Source: an uncultured Clostridia bacterium (lineage in GTDB: Bacteria; Bacillota; Clostridia; TANB77; CAG-465). Taken from it: 64,000 nucleotides of DNA. Location of the stretch: NCBI GenBank assembly GCA_934132895.1, contig CAKPAG010000002.1:1-64000 (forward strand). Direction: 5' to 3'. This document shows positions 1-8,429 of the stretch, in pieces. The translations under genes and the position numbers were made by a program. The notes beneath the pieces were generated by a model that was not told where the DNA came from, did not search any database, and was given only the letters and a program-made list of their open reading frames with translations. Each line of letters opens with the position of its first letter. Positions within the stretch are counted from its first letter, which is position 1.

Positions 1-35
1 GAGTTGGTTTTAAATGCAATTTTTTTGCAAAATAA

Positions 36-63
36 TGTTGGGATGGATTTTACCACCCCAACG
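36..63 (-). terminator. Intrinsic terminator after the SSB-like gene
   Basis: A 10-bp inverted repeat (GTTGGGATGG at 37-46 against CCACCCCAAC at 53-62, one G-U type mismatch) lies just past the stop of the minus-strand gene at 97. On the minus strand it is followed by a short, imperfect T-rich stretch. Position and orientation fit a terminator. Confidence 0.55.
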
Positions 64-96
64 AATATTATACAACCAATAATCAACGCTTTGTTT

Positions 97-621
97 TTAA
101 ACTATTTTATCTTCTAAAAATTTTGCTAATTTTAGTGATAAATTACCATACCTATTTACTTTGATATCCGCCATAATTTGTGGCTTTGATTGGTACTTAC
201 CTTCAAAAATCAAAGCACAGTTTTTCTTTTTGCTGTTAACAAGTAACGGTAATTCAATTTCACTTAATTCATTTTCTTTTAAACAAACAATTGAAGAAAC
301 TAACCCAGATTTTGAATTTAATACATCTAAGTCTTCTATACTATTAATATCTGCCAATAAGATACTCTTACAATTTGTAGCTATTTGCAATAATTCATAT
401 TTTTTTATAAAAATTACAAGTCTTTCATCAATAGTTCTAAAACCGCCCTCTGCAGCAATTACCTTTCCTGATTTTATATAATTATCATTAAAAGAATTTT
501 TTCTTAAAACCACAGGAATTCTATCACTCTGATGTTTACCTATGACAATATTAAACTTAATATAATCGTCATATATTTTGCAAATGTTTGAAACTTTACC
601 TATCAATTTTATCCGTATCAT
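97..621 (-). CDS. SSB-like OB-fold protein (hypothetical)
   Basis: A 174-residue protein that I cannot assign to a characterised family. Its N-terminus (MIRIKLIGKV) followed by an alternating beta pattern, and a central segment GKVIAAEGGFRT then VIFIKKYELL, resemble the opening strand and strand 4-5 region of single-stranded DNA-binding OB folds. A very good ribosome site (GGAGGT, 7 nt before ATG) fixes the start. Codon 3 is CGG (613-615), one of only six in-frame CGG codons in the window that do not coincide with a frame break; skipping its C would give an immediate stop, so it must be read in frame here. It lies downstream of cysE on the same strand and may be co-transcribed with it. The OB-fold assignment is inference. 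Confidence 0.6.
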   Translation of the reverse strand: MIRIKLIGKVSNICKIYDDYIKFNIVIGKHQSDRIPVVLRKNSFNDNYIKSGKVIAAEGGFRTIDERLVIFIKKYELLQIATNCKSILLADINSIEDLDVLNSKSGLVSSIVCLKENELSEIELPLLVNSKKKNCALIFEGKYQSKPQIMADIKVNRYGNLSLKLAKFLEDKIV

Positions 622-701
622 AATTTACCTCCTAGTAATTATACTTTAGTTTTAAATAAATATATAGATATTATATCACATTATGTTAATTTTGTAAACC
701 T

Positions 702-1228
702 TTACACTTCTTTTCCGTGGTATGCCTACCACTGTAGAGTTATCTTTTACATTTTTCAAAACTACAGAGTTGGCACCAATTTTAACGTTTTCTCCTATTG
801 TTATATTTCCAAGTACCTTACTTCCACTTCCAACCATTACATTGTTCTTTAATGTTGGATGCCTTTTTTTATTTTCTTTACCAGTACCGTCCTAATGTTA
901 CCTGATGATATATTGTACAATCATCTCCAACTACTGCTGTTTCTCCAATTACTACTCCCATACCATGATCAATTAAAAGCCTGTTTCCAATCTGAGCCCC
1001 CGGATGTATTTCAATCCCTGTTAAAAATCTAGCTATTTGTGATAAAAGTCTAGCTAAGAAAAACAAATGCTTTTTATATAAAAAATTATTGATTCTATGA
1101 AAAACAACTGCATGAAACCCTGGGTATAACAAAATTACAGATAATATATTTGTAGCAGCTGGATCTTTTTCTTTTATATTTTTAGCATCATAATATAAAT
1201 TTTTTACTCCATTAAAAAAAGATTTCAT
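702..1228 (-). CDS. cysE: Serine O-acetyltransferase, broken by two CGG +1 sites
   Basis: CysE makes O-acetylserine from serine and acetyl-CoA, the first step of cysteine synthesis. The N-terminal part has the helical region ([20 protein letters not shown]) and the left-handed beta-helix start with the catalytic-site segment [10 protein letters not shown] and [10 protein letters not shown]. The zero frame then ends after VTLGRYW. Skipping the C of CGG at 889 restores [16 protein letters not shown], the expected CysE sequence, followed by further hexapeptide repeats. Near the end a second CGG (715-717) gives VVGIPRK, whereas skipping C717 gives VVGIPGKEV and a stop at 702, which matches the usual VVG-PG ending. 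With both skips the gene has exactly 175 codons. ATG at 1228 has an AGGTG site; the GTG at 1240 overlaps that site. It is next to the isc-independent gene ymdB rather than a cysteine operon. Confidence 0.85.
715..717 (-). other. cysE: CGG +1 recoding site 2 in cysE
   Basis: In the frame set by the first shift, CCA is followed by CGG. Reading on gives an unusual basic tail ending at 676. Dropping the C (717) gives GGA AAA GAA GTG TAA, a typical CysE C-terminus (IPGK). This site does not open a new stop at once, so it is easily missed. Confidence 0.65.
887..889 (-). other. cysE: CGG +1 recoding site 1 in cysE
   Basis: The sequence reads TTA GGA CGG TAC TGG TAA in the zero frame. Without the C at 889 it reads TTA GGA GGT ACT GGT AAA, which encodes the conserved LGGTGK of CysE. 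The inserted base is not in a homopolymer. Confidence 0.8.
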
Positions 1229-1309
1229 ATAACACCTCACAAGAAAGATATTTCTTGATATAGTATATTATATAAAATCTATATTTGTTAATTTTAGTTG
1301 TTTGCTTAT

Positions 1310-2095
1310 TTACTCATTTATCCTTTTTATAGATACTGCTTTTTTGGTATTATCATCAAATTCAACTATAAGTCCATTAAACATTGCCTCATTTGTACTA
1401 CACTCATATTTAATATATGAATTTGTTAAAAATCTCTCTATTGCAATTTCCTTTTTTAATCCTAAAACGCTGTCTTTAGGCCCTACCATTCCAACATCTG
1501 TAATATATGCCATACCACTATCTAATATTGTTTCATCAGCTGTTTGGACATGAGTATGTGTACCAAACACACAATTTACTTTGTCTTCTAAATATTGACC
1601 TAAAGCAATCTTTTCAGCAGTAGCTTCAGCATGAAAATCAACTATAATATAATCAGCTTTTTTTGTATTTAAATCATCTATTTGCTTAATAGCTTCTTCA
1701 AAAGGAGATACTGTATTTTTTGTAAAGTTTTCTCCCATTTCTGCTCTACCTATTAAATTAATTACACCTAAATTAATACCATTTTTTGAAACTAACACAT
1801 TATGATTACCATTTAAGTTAGTAATGTTTGCTGGAATTAATAATCTAGGTAATTTAATATATTCATCTGCCATTTCTTTTCTATAATACAAATGATTTCC
1901 CATTGTTATTACATCTGCTCCATATGACATTATTTCGTCATATTCTTTTTTTCTTAGTCCTTTACCTCCTGCAGAATTTTCTCCATTTACGATACAAAAA
2001 TCAATATTTTCTTCTTCAATTTTTTTACTTAAACTTTTTTTTAATCTATCAAGTCCAGGTCTTCCTACTATATCTCCTACTACTAATAATTTCAA
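1310..2095 (-). CDS. ymdB: YmdB-family metallophosphoesterase
   Basis: A 261-residue protein of the YmdB/TIGR00282 family. YmdB of Bacillus is a phosphodiesterase acting on 2',3'-cyclic nucleotides and influences biofilm and RNase Y-dependent mRNA decay. The N-terminal metal motif GDIVGRPG, the GENSAGG segment, the MGNH metal motif, VDFHAEAT and GTHTHVQTAD are all present. The start is TTG at 2095, supported by AAGGGG about 10 nt upstream; no ATG in frame fits better. In many Firmicutes ymdB directly follows rny; here rny lies 4.5 kb upstream on the same strand, with acyl-CoA dehydratase-activase-like genes and two small membrane-protein genes between. Confidence 0.95.
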   Translation of the reverse strand: MKLLVVGDIVGRPGLDRLKKSLSKKIEEENIDFCIVNGENSAGGKGLRKKEYDEIMSYGADVITMGNHLYYRKEMADEYIKLPRLLIPANITNLNGNHNVLVSKNGINLGVINLIGRAEMGENFTKNTVSPFEEAIKQIDDLNTKKADYIIVDFHAEATAEKIALGQYLEDKVNCVFGTHTHVQTADETILDSGMAYITDVGMVGPKDSVLGLKKEIAIERFLTNSYIKYECSTNEAMFNGLIVEFDDNTKKAVSIKRINE

Positions 2096-2150
2096 GTTCT
2101 ATTCATCCCCTTATTTTATCCCCATTAATTCTTAATTAAATTACTACTGT

Positions 2151-2179
2151 ATTATATACTATAACGAAAAGAAAAGCAA
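2151..2179 (-). promoter_or_regulatory. Sigma-A promoter for ymdB
   Basis: On the minus strand TTGCTT (2174-2179), a 17-bp spacer and TATAAT (2151-2156) lie 55 bp before the ymdB start. Confidence 0.7.
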
Positions 2180-2288
2180 GAAAAAAGAACAGGAAATTCC
2201 TATTCTAAATTAAGTCAATTATTTGACAAATGTTAAGAGGGCCCTACTAAAGCCCCCTTTTTTGGATTATTACTTGAATTGTATAAGT
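2180..2288. other. Intergenic stretch with a GC-rich hairpin
   Basis: The stretch between ymdB and the small membrane gene holds one GC-rich element, GAGGGC (2237-2242) facing GCCCCC (2252-2257) and followed on the plus strand by six T. It could terminate a plus-strand transcript or be the 3' end of the small gene, but the pairing is better on the minus strand while the T tail is on the plus strand. I see no gene in it. Confidence 0.35.
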
Positions 2289-2423
2289 CTACATATTATA
2301 CCAAAACATCTGTTTATTTGTACGTTTTAAAGCTCTATGTTGCACAATCAAAGCAATAATTGAAATGACAAGTGCTACACTAAGTAATGCAATTATTATA
2401 CAAAGTATTGTTACTAAGCTCAT
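2289..2423 (-). CDS. 44-residue single-span membrane protein
   Basis: A short gene encoding MSLVTILCIIIALLSVALVI followed by another hydrophobic stretch and a basic tail (HRALKRTNK) ending FWYNM. One long transmembrane helix covers about residues 3-29, with the positive end predicted in the cytoplasm. The start is strongly supported: AAGGAGGA lies 7 nt before ATG. A promoter with TATAAT and a 17-bp spacer lies about 135 bp upstream, so it has its own transcription unit. No family is recognised; small proteins of this build include membrane-enzyme regulators and type I toxins, but there is no evidence for either here. Confidence 0.7.
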   Translation of the reverse strand: MSLVTILCIIIALLSVALVISIIALIVQHRALKRTNKQMFWYNM

Positions 2424-2556
2424 ATAGATTTCCTCCTTATTACTTTTATTGAAATGTTTAATATATTTATAAGTAAAACTAAAAAGTTAGAAGGTAACTC
2501 CTCTCACTAGTTAGTGTAAAAAGGTATTGAAACATAACTTATTTATATCATTGCTT

Positions 2557-2585
2557 ATTATACCACTTCTTTTTATGATTTGCAA
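2557..2585 (-). promoter_or_regulatory. Sigma-A promoter for the 44-residue protein gene
   Basis: TTGCAA (2580-2585), a 17-bp spacer and TATAAT (2557-2562) on the minus strand. The leader to the ATG at 2423 is about 125 nt. Confidence 0.65.
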
Positions 2586-2620
2586 ATATCATCCTTTATA
2601 TAATCTAAAACCTTTAAGTA

Positions 2621-3187
2621 TTATTTAAAAACAGCATTTAAAAATTCATTTTTTTCTACTAAATTATTTTTATAGTATAATTTTAAAAATTTTCCATCTA
2701 ATGGTGGAAAAAAATTATTAAAACTGCTTAATTCTTCGTCAGTCATTCTTTCTTCAAAATTATTTATTATACTTTCTAGTTGTTCCTTTCCCTTTATACT
2801 CTTTTTACTAAAAATTCTTTCTTTATATAGGGCTGAGGTAGTAGCATAAGAGGATGTTTCTATATAATAGTATTTTTCATCTTTAGATTTATATATATAA
2901 TATGTTGTATAATTTGCCGCGTCAATTCCGTACACATCAGAGTAGTCTATTTTAGCTATCGCCCCTTCTCTTTGCTCTTGTGTTATAAAGGTAGGTATAA
3001 TGTAATAATAGATGTTACTTAGTAGTATTATTACTGCTATGCAAATAAACATTAACACTAAAAGTATTCCTATGGATTTTTTAGGCATTTTAACTTTTTT
3101 AAAGAAAAACATTAAAGCAAAAATGATGCATATAATTATTGCAAAAAGTATACTTACCTTGTTTGTTAATACCGTTGTTAAAGTCAT
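2621..3187 (-). CDS. Two-span membrane protein of unknown function
   Basis: A 188-residue protein with two N-terminal hydrophobic segments (about residues 12-29 and 39-60) separated by a basic loop (KKVKMPKKS), followed by a soluble domain of about 125 residues rich in tyrosine and charged residues that probably faces outside. The start has a good upstream site (AGGAAAGAG). No homologous family is recognised from sequence. It lies downstream of the acyl-CoA dehydratase-activase gene, separated by a clear terminator, so it is probably transcribed separately. Confidence 0.65.
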   Translation of the reverse strand: MTLTTVLTNKVSILFAIIICIIFALMFFFKKVKMPKKSIGILLVLMFICIAVIILLSNIYYYIIPTFITQEQREGAIAKIDYSDVYGIDAANYTTYYIYKSKDEKYYYIETSSYATTSALYKERIFSKKSIKGKEQLESIINNFEERMTDEELSSFNNFFPPLDGKFLKLYYKNNLVEKNEFLNAVFK

Positions 3188-3325
3188 CTCTTTCCTCCTT
3201 TCATATATTACAGTATTAATTATATATCAAATATCATTTTGCCACAAGAGGAGACGAATTAAACTTTATTTTTTATATAAAATAAATTATATAAATGTTG
3301 CTATAATAAATATATACATGAAAAT

Positions 3326-3366
3326 AAAGAGGCTTAAAATCCAAATTAGAAATTTAAAGCCTCTTT
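3326..3366 (-). terminator. Terminator of the activase operon
   Basis: A perfect 10-bp inverted repeat, AAAGAGGCTT (3326-3335) and AAGCCTCTTT (3357-3366), directly follows the stop codon at 3375 and is followed on the minus strand by a T-rich run. Confidence 0.85.
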
Positions 3367-3374
3367 AATTTTTC

Positions 3375-4377
3375 TTATACACTTTTCTTTATATAATTTC
3401 CTCTTTCACATCTTCCGCCCAATTTATCAATAAGTATATTATCTTTATATACAGAAACTATCTCACAATTATTTGCACATCCTGTACAATTTTTTCCTAT
3501 CGTTTTAAATTCTACATCTTGTAAATCAAAATTAAAATCTATTTTGCTTCCATTTTTATTTATATTTTTTGAAATAATTGCTACGCCTAATGCACCCATT
3601 AAATGAGAATTTTCATCAACATATATTTCACTATTTAATCTTTTTTTGAAAGCCTCTACTACTCCTATGTTCTTACTTACTCCACCTTGAAATACAATTT
3701 TTTCTTCTATTTTTTTACCTTTAGCTAAGTTATTTAGGTAATTATTTACAACACTTTCACATATTCCAGCTATTAAGTCTTCTTTAGTATGTCCGTATTT
3801 GTGCTTTATGTACCAAATCAGATTCAGCAAATACTGTGCATCTTGCTGCTATTTTAGTTGGATTTTTTGATTTAAGAGCAATTTTTCCTAAATCTTCTAT
3901 TTCCACTCCTAGCCTTTTGGCTTGAGAAGAAAGAAAAGCACCAGTTCCAGCTGCACATAAAGTATTCATTGCATAATCAACCACAATTCCGTCTTTTAAT
4001 ATTATCAACTTGGAATCTTGCCCACCTATTTCAAGTATTGTTCTTACATCAGGATATCTAGATAATGTCCCAATAGCGTGTGCTGTTATTTCATTTTTAA
4101 TAGCTGTAGCATTTAAAACACTACCTATTAAATTTCTAGCAGAGCCAGTTGTTCCTATACCATATATATTTTCTTTTATATTTCTATCTGTTATTTCCTG
4201 ATTAAAATAACTCATTATTTTTTTAGTAGCTTCAATTGGGTTTCCCTCAGTCCAAATATATTTTCCAGCTATTATATTATTTTCGTTATCTATAATTACT
4301 GCTTTAGTAGATATAGAGCCGATATCTACTCCTATATAATACTTAGTATTCAACTTACTATTTAAGTTCATATTCAA
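3375..4377 (-). CDS. Acyl-CoA dehydratase activase (HgdC/BadF type), one CGG +1 site
   Basis: This is an ATPase of the BadF/BadG/BcrA/BcrD and HgdC family, which carries a [4Fe-4S] cluster and activates 2-hydroxyacyl-CoA dehydratase-type enzymes by ATP-driven electron transfer. The ASKHA nucleotide motifs are present: GVDIGSISTKAV near residue 16, GTTGSARN near 75, ILEIGGQDSK near 114 and NTLCAAGTGAFL near 138. The zero frame stops after HKAQIRTY. Skipping the C of CGG (3795) gives KAQIGHTKEDLIAG, as in family members, then FQGGVSKN and the C-terminal part. After that skip the gene has 334 codons, a usual length for a single-domain activase with extra tail. It overlaps the upstream gene by 20 bp. 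Either TTG 4377 or ATG 4371 could be the start. The C-terminal CTGCANNC motif is a likely extra metal site. Confidence 0.85.
3793..3795 (-). other. CGG +1 recoding site in the activase gene
   Basis: The zero frame reads CAA ATA CGG ACA TAC TAA. Without C3795 it reads CAA ATA GGA CAT ACT AAA and continues open for 139 codons of conserved sequence. The next codon is glycine GGA. Confidence 0.8.
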
Positions 4378-5596
4378 GTTTTAATTCACCCTTTCTATTT
4401 ACTTTAATATCTTCTTTCTTTTTATCGTTATAATTATCTTTATTCTCCTTTAACGATATTTTTTCCTTTTCTTTTTTCATCAGAAGCATGTCATAAAAAG
4501 CTTCAATTCTTGTCAAAAATCCAGTTCTACTACTTTGAGCATCAAATGTTAAATACATTACTGGTATTTCATTTTCATTGGCAATTTTTTGCAAAATAGG
4601 CATTGCATTTATTTCTGGAGTACATCCAAATGGTTTTATATGTATCAAACCATCATACCCCTTATTAATAAGCTCTAAAGCATGTGCAATTGTTTCAGTT
4701 CCATCAGCTCCAAGTGCATGTGAGATATACTTATTTGCATATTTGATATGTTTTTTTATACTTTTAGACTTCTCAAATAAAAGATAAGTAACTGTTGTAT
4801 ATCTTTTTACATGTGCTCCTAACCTTGCTAACTCTTCTTCTAAGAAAAGGCTTGAAAATGGTTCCATAGATGTATATAACTCGCCTACTATTCCGATTTT
4901 TATTATATCATCTCTTTTGGTATTTAATTTAACATTATGTACTTTTTTAAAAAACTCTTTTCTTAATCTTAATAGTTCATACATATTAGTAACGTTTCCT
5001 ATTCGTTCTAAAAAATCTTTATGAATTTTATCAAAACTTCCTTTTTTAACTTCATAAACATAATTATCTCTAATATATGTTTCTATTTCGTCCAATAAAT
5101 TAATACTTCTTATTGCAAGTATTATCTCCTTTGCAAATTTTGCAAACCCAAGTTTTTTATTTAACATTTTAAATTTTTCATATAGCTTTTTTACTTTTAT
5201 TCCCTCTGGTTCAAGCAAACTAACATAAGTAAATGAATATCCCATATCTTTTAATATTTGCTCTTGAACTTCAGCATAATAGCCATATCTGCACCCTCCA
5301 CCAGCTTGTATTAAAAAATTTGCTCCCATTTCTAGACTTTCAATAAAGTTTCCCATGTTGTACTTAAAAGGAAGACACACAAAATCTGGACTTGAATTTG
5401 CACCAAGTTCAATAGTTTTTTTAGTCATTTTTTGTGGCATAATTACTGTTACTTTATCTTTATCTATTATTCTTTGAAGCATGTTATATATAGGATAAAC
5501 ATAGTTTCCAAGTCTTGGAAAACTTACTATATACTTCTTATTTTCACTACTTTCTATTTTTTTGTTACAAGTTATATTTTTTACCAAATACTTCAT
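4358..5596 (-). CDS. Acyl-CoA dehydratase activase-related protein (DUF2229 type, distal part)
   Basis: A 412-residue protein resembling the second half of the large activase-related proteins often annotated as CoA-substrate-specific enzyme activase. Visible features are FPRLGNYVYP at the start, LGANSSPDFVCLPFKYNMGNF near 70, GGGCRYGYYAEVQ near 100, and the C-terminal HIKPFGCTPEINAMP and MYLTFDAQSS segments, with several cysteines that could bind an Fe-S cluster. The substrate enzyme is unknown. Its start abuts the stop of the upstream gene and its end overlaps the activase, so the three form a tightly coupled operon. In many clostridia the three parts are one long polypeptide; here they are separate. 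The Lys/Asn-rich tail (about residues 375-412) is low in complexity. Confidence 0.8.
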   Translation of the reverse strand: MKYLVKNITCNKKIESSENKKYIVSFPRLGNYVYPIYNMLQRIIDKDKVTVIMPQKMTKKTIELGANSSPDFVCLPFKYNMGNFIESLEMGANFLIQAGGGCRYGYYAEVQEQILKDMGYSFTYVSLLEPEGIKVKKLYEKFKMLNKKLGFAKFAKEIILAIRSINLLDEIETYIRDNYVYEVKKGSFDKIHKDFLERIGNVTNMYELLRLRKEFFKKVHNVKLNTKRDDIIKIGIVGELYTSMEPFSSLFLEEELARLGAHVKRYTTVTYLLFEKSKSIKKHIKYANKYISHALGADGTETIAHALELINKGYDGLIHIKPFGCTPEINAMPILQKIANENEIPVMYLTFDAQSSRTGFLTRIEAFYDMLLMKKEKEKISLKENKDNYNDKKKEDIKVNRKGELKLEYELK

Positions 5597-6547
5597 TTAT
5601 TCATTACTCACCTTCAATTTTTTAGAATTTAAAATATCATAAAAACTCTCAAGCCTAGTAAATACACCTGCTCCTAGTTCTTCTTCATCAAGAATTAAGT
5701 TTATACTTGGTATTTCATTAATTTTTCTTAAAAGCATTTCATTTACTAAAGAGTCAGGCCCACATGGGAACACAGTTAAATATATAATGCCATCTATAAA
5801 TTTTGAATATTCTTCTATACCATTTAAGAGGTTAATGCTTGGCTTCCAATATATTGTTTTTGACAAATTAAGATAAGAGTTTTTAGAAGCAGTTTTTCCA
5901 TACTTATAGCTATTTTCATCTGCAAATATAACATTTGTTCCTAATTTTTCTAAATAAGATATTATAGGTTTACCTATATATAAATCATGTGATATATATG
6001 GATGAGATACTATTAAAATATTACTTTTATTATTGAAATTCTTAGCTATTTTTTCATACTGAGTTCTAACTTTTTTTAAATCGTACATCCTTTGCATATT
6101 TCTAGCTTTTATATATGCTTTTATTACTAGTGGATAAGAAAAACCAAGTTTTTTACCAAGTTTTAAAAAAGCCCTAAATTCACTTTCACCATCTGCAAAA
6201 TCTATATTTAAAGATATAATCTTATCATCAAATATGTTTTTACATATATCATACATTGCAAAAAACTTAACACATATATTTTTTCTATTTTTGAAACTGC
6301 AAACTCTTGGAACAAAAATATAATCTATTTTTTCCTTTTCTTTTCTCTTTACTAAATTATTCACATGTCCTAAAAATATTTTACTAGCAAGACAGGCCTC
6401 ATCTACAGAAAGTCTTATTCCTTCTTCTACAATTTCTTTATTTGTATTATCGCTATATATAACATTACATCCTAAATTCTTAAAAAAATATTCAAATAAT
6501 ATAGGGTATTCATATATATACATACCTTTTGGTATTCCGATATTCAT
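5597..6547 (-). CDS. Acyl-CoA dehydratase activase-related protein (DUF2229 domain)
   Basis: A 316-residue protein with the DUF2229 signature: MNIGIPKGMYIYEYPILFEY at the start, RLSVDEACLASKIFLGHV near 48, a VPRVCSF segment near 82 and the C-terminal VFPCGPDSLVNEML and LDEEELGAGVFTRLESF segments. The last of these recurs as a related TFDAQSSRTGFLTRIEAF at the end of the next gene, showing that the two share an evolutionary origin. Its cysteines in conserved places suggest an Fe-S role like that of 2-hydroxyacyl-CoA dehydratase subunits. ATG at 6547 is preferred over GTG at 6556 because AGGTG lies 7 nt before it. First gene of the three-gene activase operon, downstream of rny. Confidence 0.8.
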   Translation of the reverse strand: MNIGIPKGMYIYEYPILFEYFFKNLGCNVIYSDNTNKEIVEEGIRLSVDEACLASKIFLGHVNNLVKRKEKEKIDYIFVPRVCSFKNRKNICVKFFAMYDICKNIFDDKIISLNIDFADGESEFRAFLKLGKKLGFSYPLVIKAYIKARNMQRMYDLKKVRTQYEKIAKNFNNKSNILIVSHPYISHDLYIGKPIISYLEKLGTNVIFADENSYKYGKTASKNSYLNLSKTIYWKPSINLLNGIEEYSKFIDGIIYLTVFPCGPDSLVNEMLLRKINEIPSINLILDEEELGAGVFTRLESFYDILNSKKLKVSNE

Positions 6548-6591
6548 TTTAATCACCTAATAATATAATTTGTAAAATTTTCCAAATTATA

Positions 6592-6635
6592 CAAAAAAAG
6601 ATAGATATACTTATATCTATAAATATACCTATCTT
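6592..6635 (-). terminator. Terminator of rny
   Basis: Inverted repeat GATAGATATA (6600-6609) against TATACCTATC (6626-6635, one G-U) just after the rny stop, followed on the minus strand by seven T. Confidence 0.8.
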
Positions 6636-6644
6636 CATAATATT

Positions 6645-8192
6645 CTATTTTGCAAGTTCTGTTGCACGTAATTCTCTAATTACATTTACTTTAATTTGTC
6701 CTGGATATACCATTTCTTTTTCAATCTTATTTGCTACATCTCTTGCCATTAGTACCATTGATGCATCATCAACTTCATCAGGTTTAACAATAATTCTAAC
6801 TTCTCTACCTGCTTGAATAGCATATGATTTTTCTACTCCCTTATATGAATCACAAATCTCTTCAAGCTTTTGAAGTCTTTTTATGTATGTACTTACTGTT
6901 TCCTTTCTAGCACCTGGTCTAGCAGCTGAAACAATATCTGCAGCTTGAACAAGCACTGCTTCAATTGTTTTAGGTTCAGTATCGCCATGATGAGCTTCAA
7001 TTCCCCAAATAACTTCATCTTTTTCTTTATACTTTCTTAAAAGATCAACACCAAGGCTTACATGTGTACCTTCTACATCATGATCAAATGATTTACCAAT
7101 ATCATGTAAAAGCCCTGCTCTTTTAGCTATTGTTGGGTCAAGACCTAGCTCTGAAGCTAAAATTCCTGCTATATTAGATACTTCAATAGAATGGTTTAGA
7201 ACGTTTTGTCCATAACTAGTTCTATATCTAAGTTTTCCAAGTAAACTAACAAGATCAGGATGAAGGTTTATTACACCAGTTTCGTATAGTGCTCTTTCTC
7301 CTTCTTCTTTTATTGTATTTTCAACTTCAACTTTTGCTTTTTCAATCATTTCTTCAATCTTACCTGGATGTATTCTACCGTCAGCAATTAATCTTTCAAG
7401 TGCAATTCTTGCTACTTCACGTCTTATTGGATCAAAACTTGAAAGTACTATAACATCTGGAGTATCATCTATTATTAAGTCAATACCTGTTAAAGTTTCA
7501 ATAGTTTTTATGTTTCTACCTTCTCTACCAATAATTCTTCCTTTTAAATCATCATTTGGTAAAGAAACTGTTGTAACAGTTGCCTCTGATGTATGATCAG
7601 TTGCACATTTTTGAATAGCAGTAACTAAAATGTTTTTAGCTTTTTTATCTACTTCCATTTTAGCTTTATCCTGTTCTTCTTTTATAAATGTTGCCATCTC
7701 AACTTTCATATCATCTTTAAGTTTTGACATCATAGAATCTTTTGCCTCATCAACAGACATTTTAGCAATTCTACTTAATTCGTTTAATTCTCTTTCTTTA
7801 GCATTATCAAGGTCTTTTTCTTTCTTTAAAAGTTCTTCATTTTTCTTTATAATGTTATTTTCTTTTTCTTCAATCAATGCAGCCCTTTTATCTACAAGGT
7901 CTTGTCTTTGATTGATTCTTGTTTCAATTTCTTGAAGTTCTTTTTTACGAATTTTTGCATCTTTTTCAAATTCGTCTTTTTGTTTTATCATTTCGTCTTT
8001 TGCTTGTAATATAGCATCTTTTTTAACTCTTTCAGCATCTTTTTTACTGTCTTCTAATAATTTTTTTGCTTGTTCTTCTGCTGATTTAACAGTAGATTCT
8101 GCTACTTTTTTTCTATATTTTATTCCTGCATAGAAAAATATTACTGAGCCAATTGAAAATGCAACTACAGCGACAATAATATCAAACAACAT
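6645..8192 (-). CDS. rny: Ribonuclease Y
   Basis: RNase Y is the membrane-anchored endoribonuclease that starts mRNA decay in many Firmicutes. All parts are present in its 515 residues: an N-terminal transmembrane helix (about 4-24), a long charged coiled coil (about 30-190), a KH domain with [15 protein letters not shown] near 215, and an HD domain with [11 protein letters not shown] near 360 and the later AHHGD. Length is typical (about 515-520). A TCCTCC complement gives a strong ribosome site before ATG 8192. It has its own terminator. Its usual partner ymdB is found further along the same strand. Confidence 0.98.
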   Translation of the reverse strand: MLFDIIVAVVAFSIGSVIFFYAGIKYRKKVAESTVKSAEEQAKKLLEDSKKDAERVKKDAILQAKDEMIKQKDEFEKDAKIRKKELQEIETRINQRQDLVDKRAALIEEKENNIIKKNEELLKKEKDLDNAKERELNELSRIAKMSVDEAKDSMMSKLKDDMKVEMATFIKEEQDKAKMEVDKKAKNILVTAIQKCATDHTSEATVTTVSLPNDDLKGRIIGREGRNIKTIETLTGIDLIIDDTPDVIVLSSFDPIRREVARIALERLIADGRIHPGKIEEMIEKAKVEVENTIKEEGERALYETGVINLHPDLVSLLGKLRYRTSYGQNVLNHSIEVSNIAGILASELGLDPTIAKRAGLLHDIGKSFDHDVEGTHVSLGVDLLRKYKEKDEVIWGIEAHHGDTEPKTIEAVLVQAADIVSAARPGARKETVSTYIKRLQKLEEICDSYKGVEKSYAIQAGREVRIIVKPDEVDDASMVLMARDVANKIEKEMVYPGQIKVNVIRELRATELAK

Positions 8193-8394
8193 ACATTATC
8201 CTCCTTACAATATTTAATTTTCAATGTTCAACACTATATAAGTATAAAATAAACTATACTTTTTTATTTTATTTAATGTTAAATCTTCCTCAATATATAT
8301 TTATGTAAAATGTGTAATTTCTAAAATGTATAATATATACATATAAATTATACATTAAAAATTAGAGTTTGACAAGTACTTTTCCAGAAAAAAT

Positions 8395-8429
8395 CAAAAA
8401 ATAGAGCACTTAAAACTTTTAGGCTCTAT
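8395..8429 (-). terminator. Terminator of the spoVT-GDPD unit
   Basis: ATAGAGC (8401-8407) pairs with GCTCTAT (8423-8429). The hairpin overlaps the last codons of the GDPD gene and is followed by six T on the minus strand. Confidence 0.8.

Noticed and set aside
676..701. cysE ending at 676 with a basic tail
   Set aside because: The tail does not fit the family; a second +1 skip gives a typical end at 702.
870..920. Shine-Dalgarno-assisted shift as in prfB
   Set aside because: No consistent AGGAGG-like element lies at fixed distance before the six CGG sites.
2237..2263. Plus-strand terminator at the GC-rich hairpin
   Set aside because: No plus-strand gene lies upstream; it was listed only as part of the intergenic stretch with low confidence.
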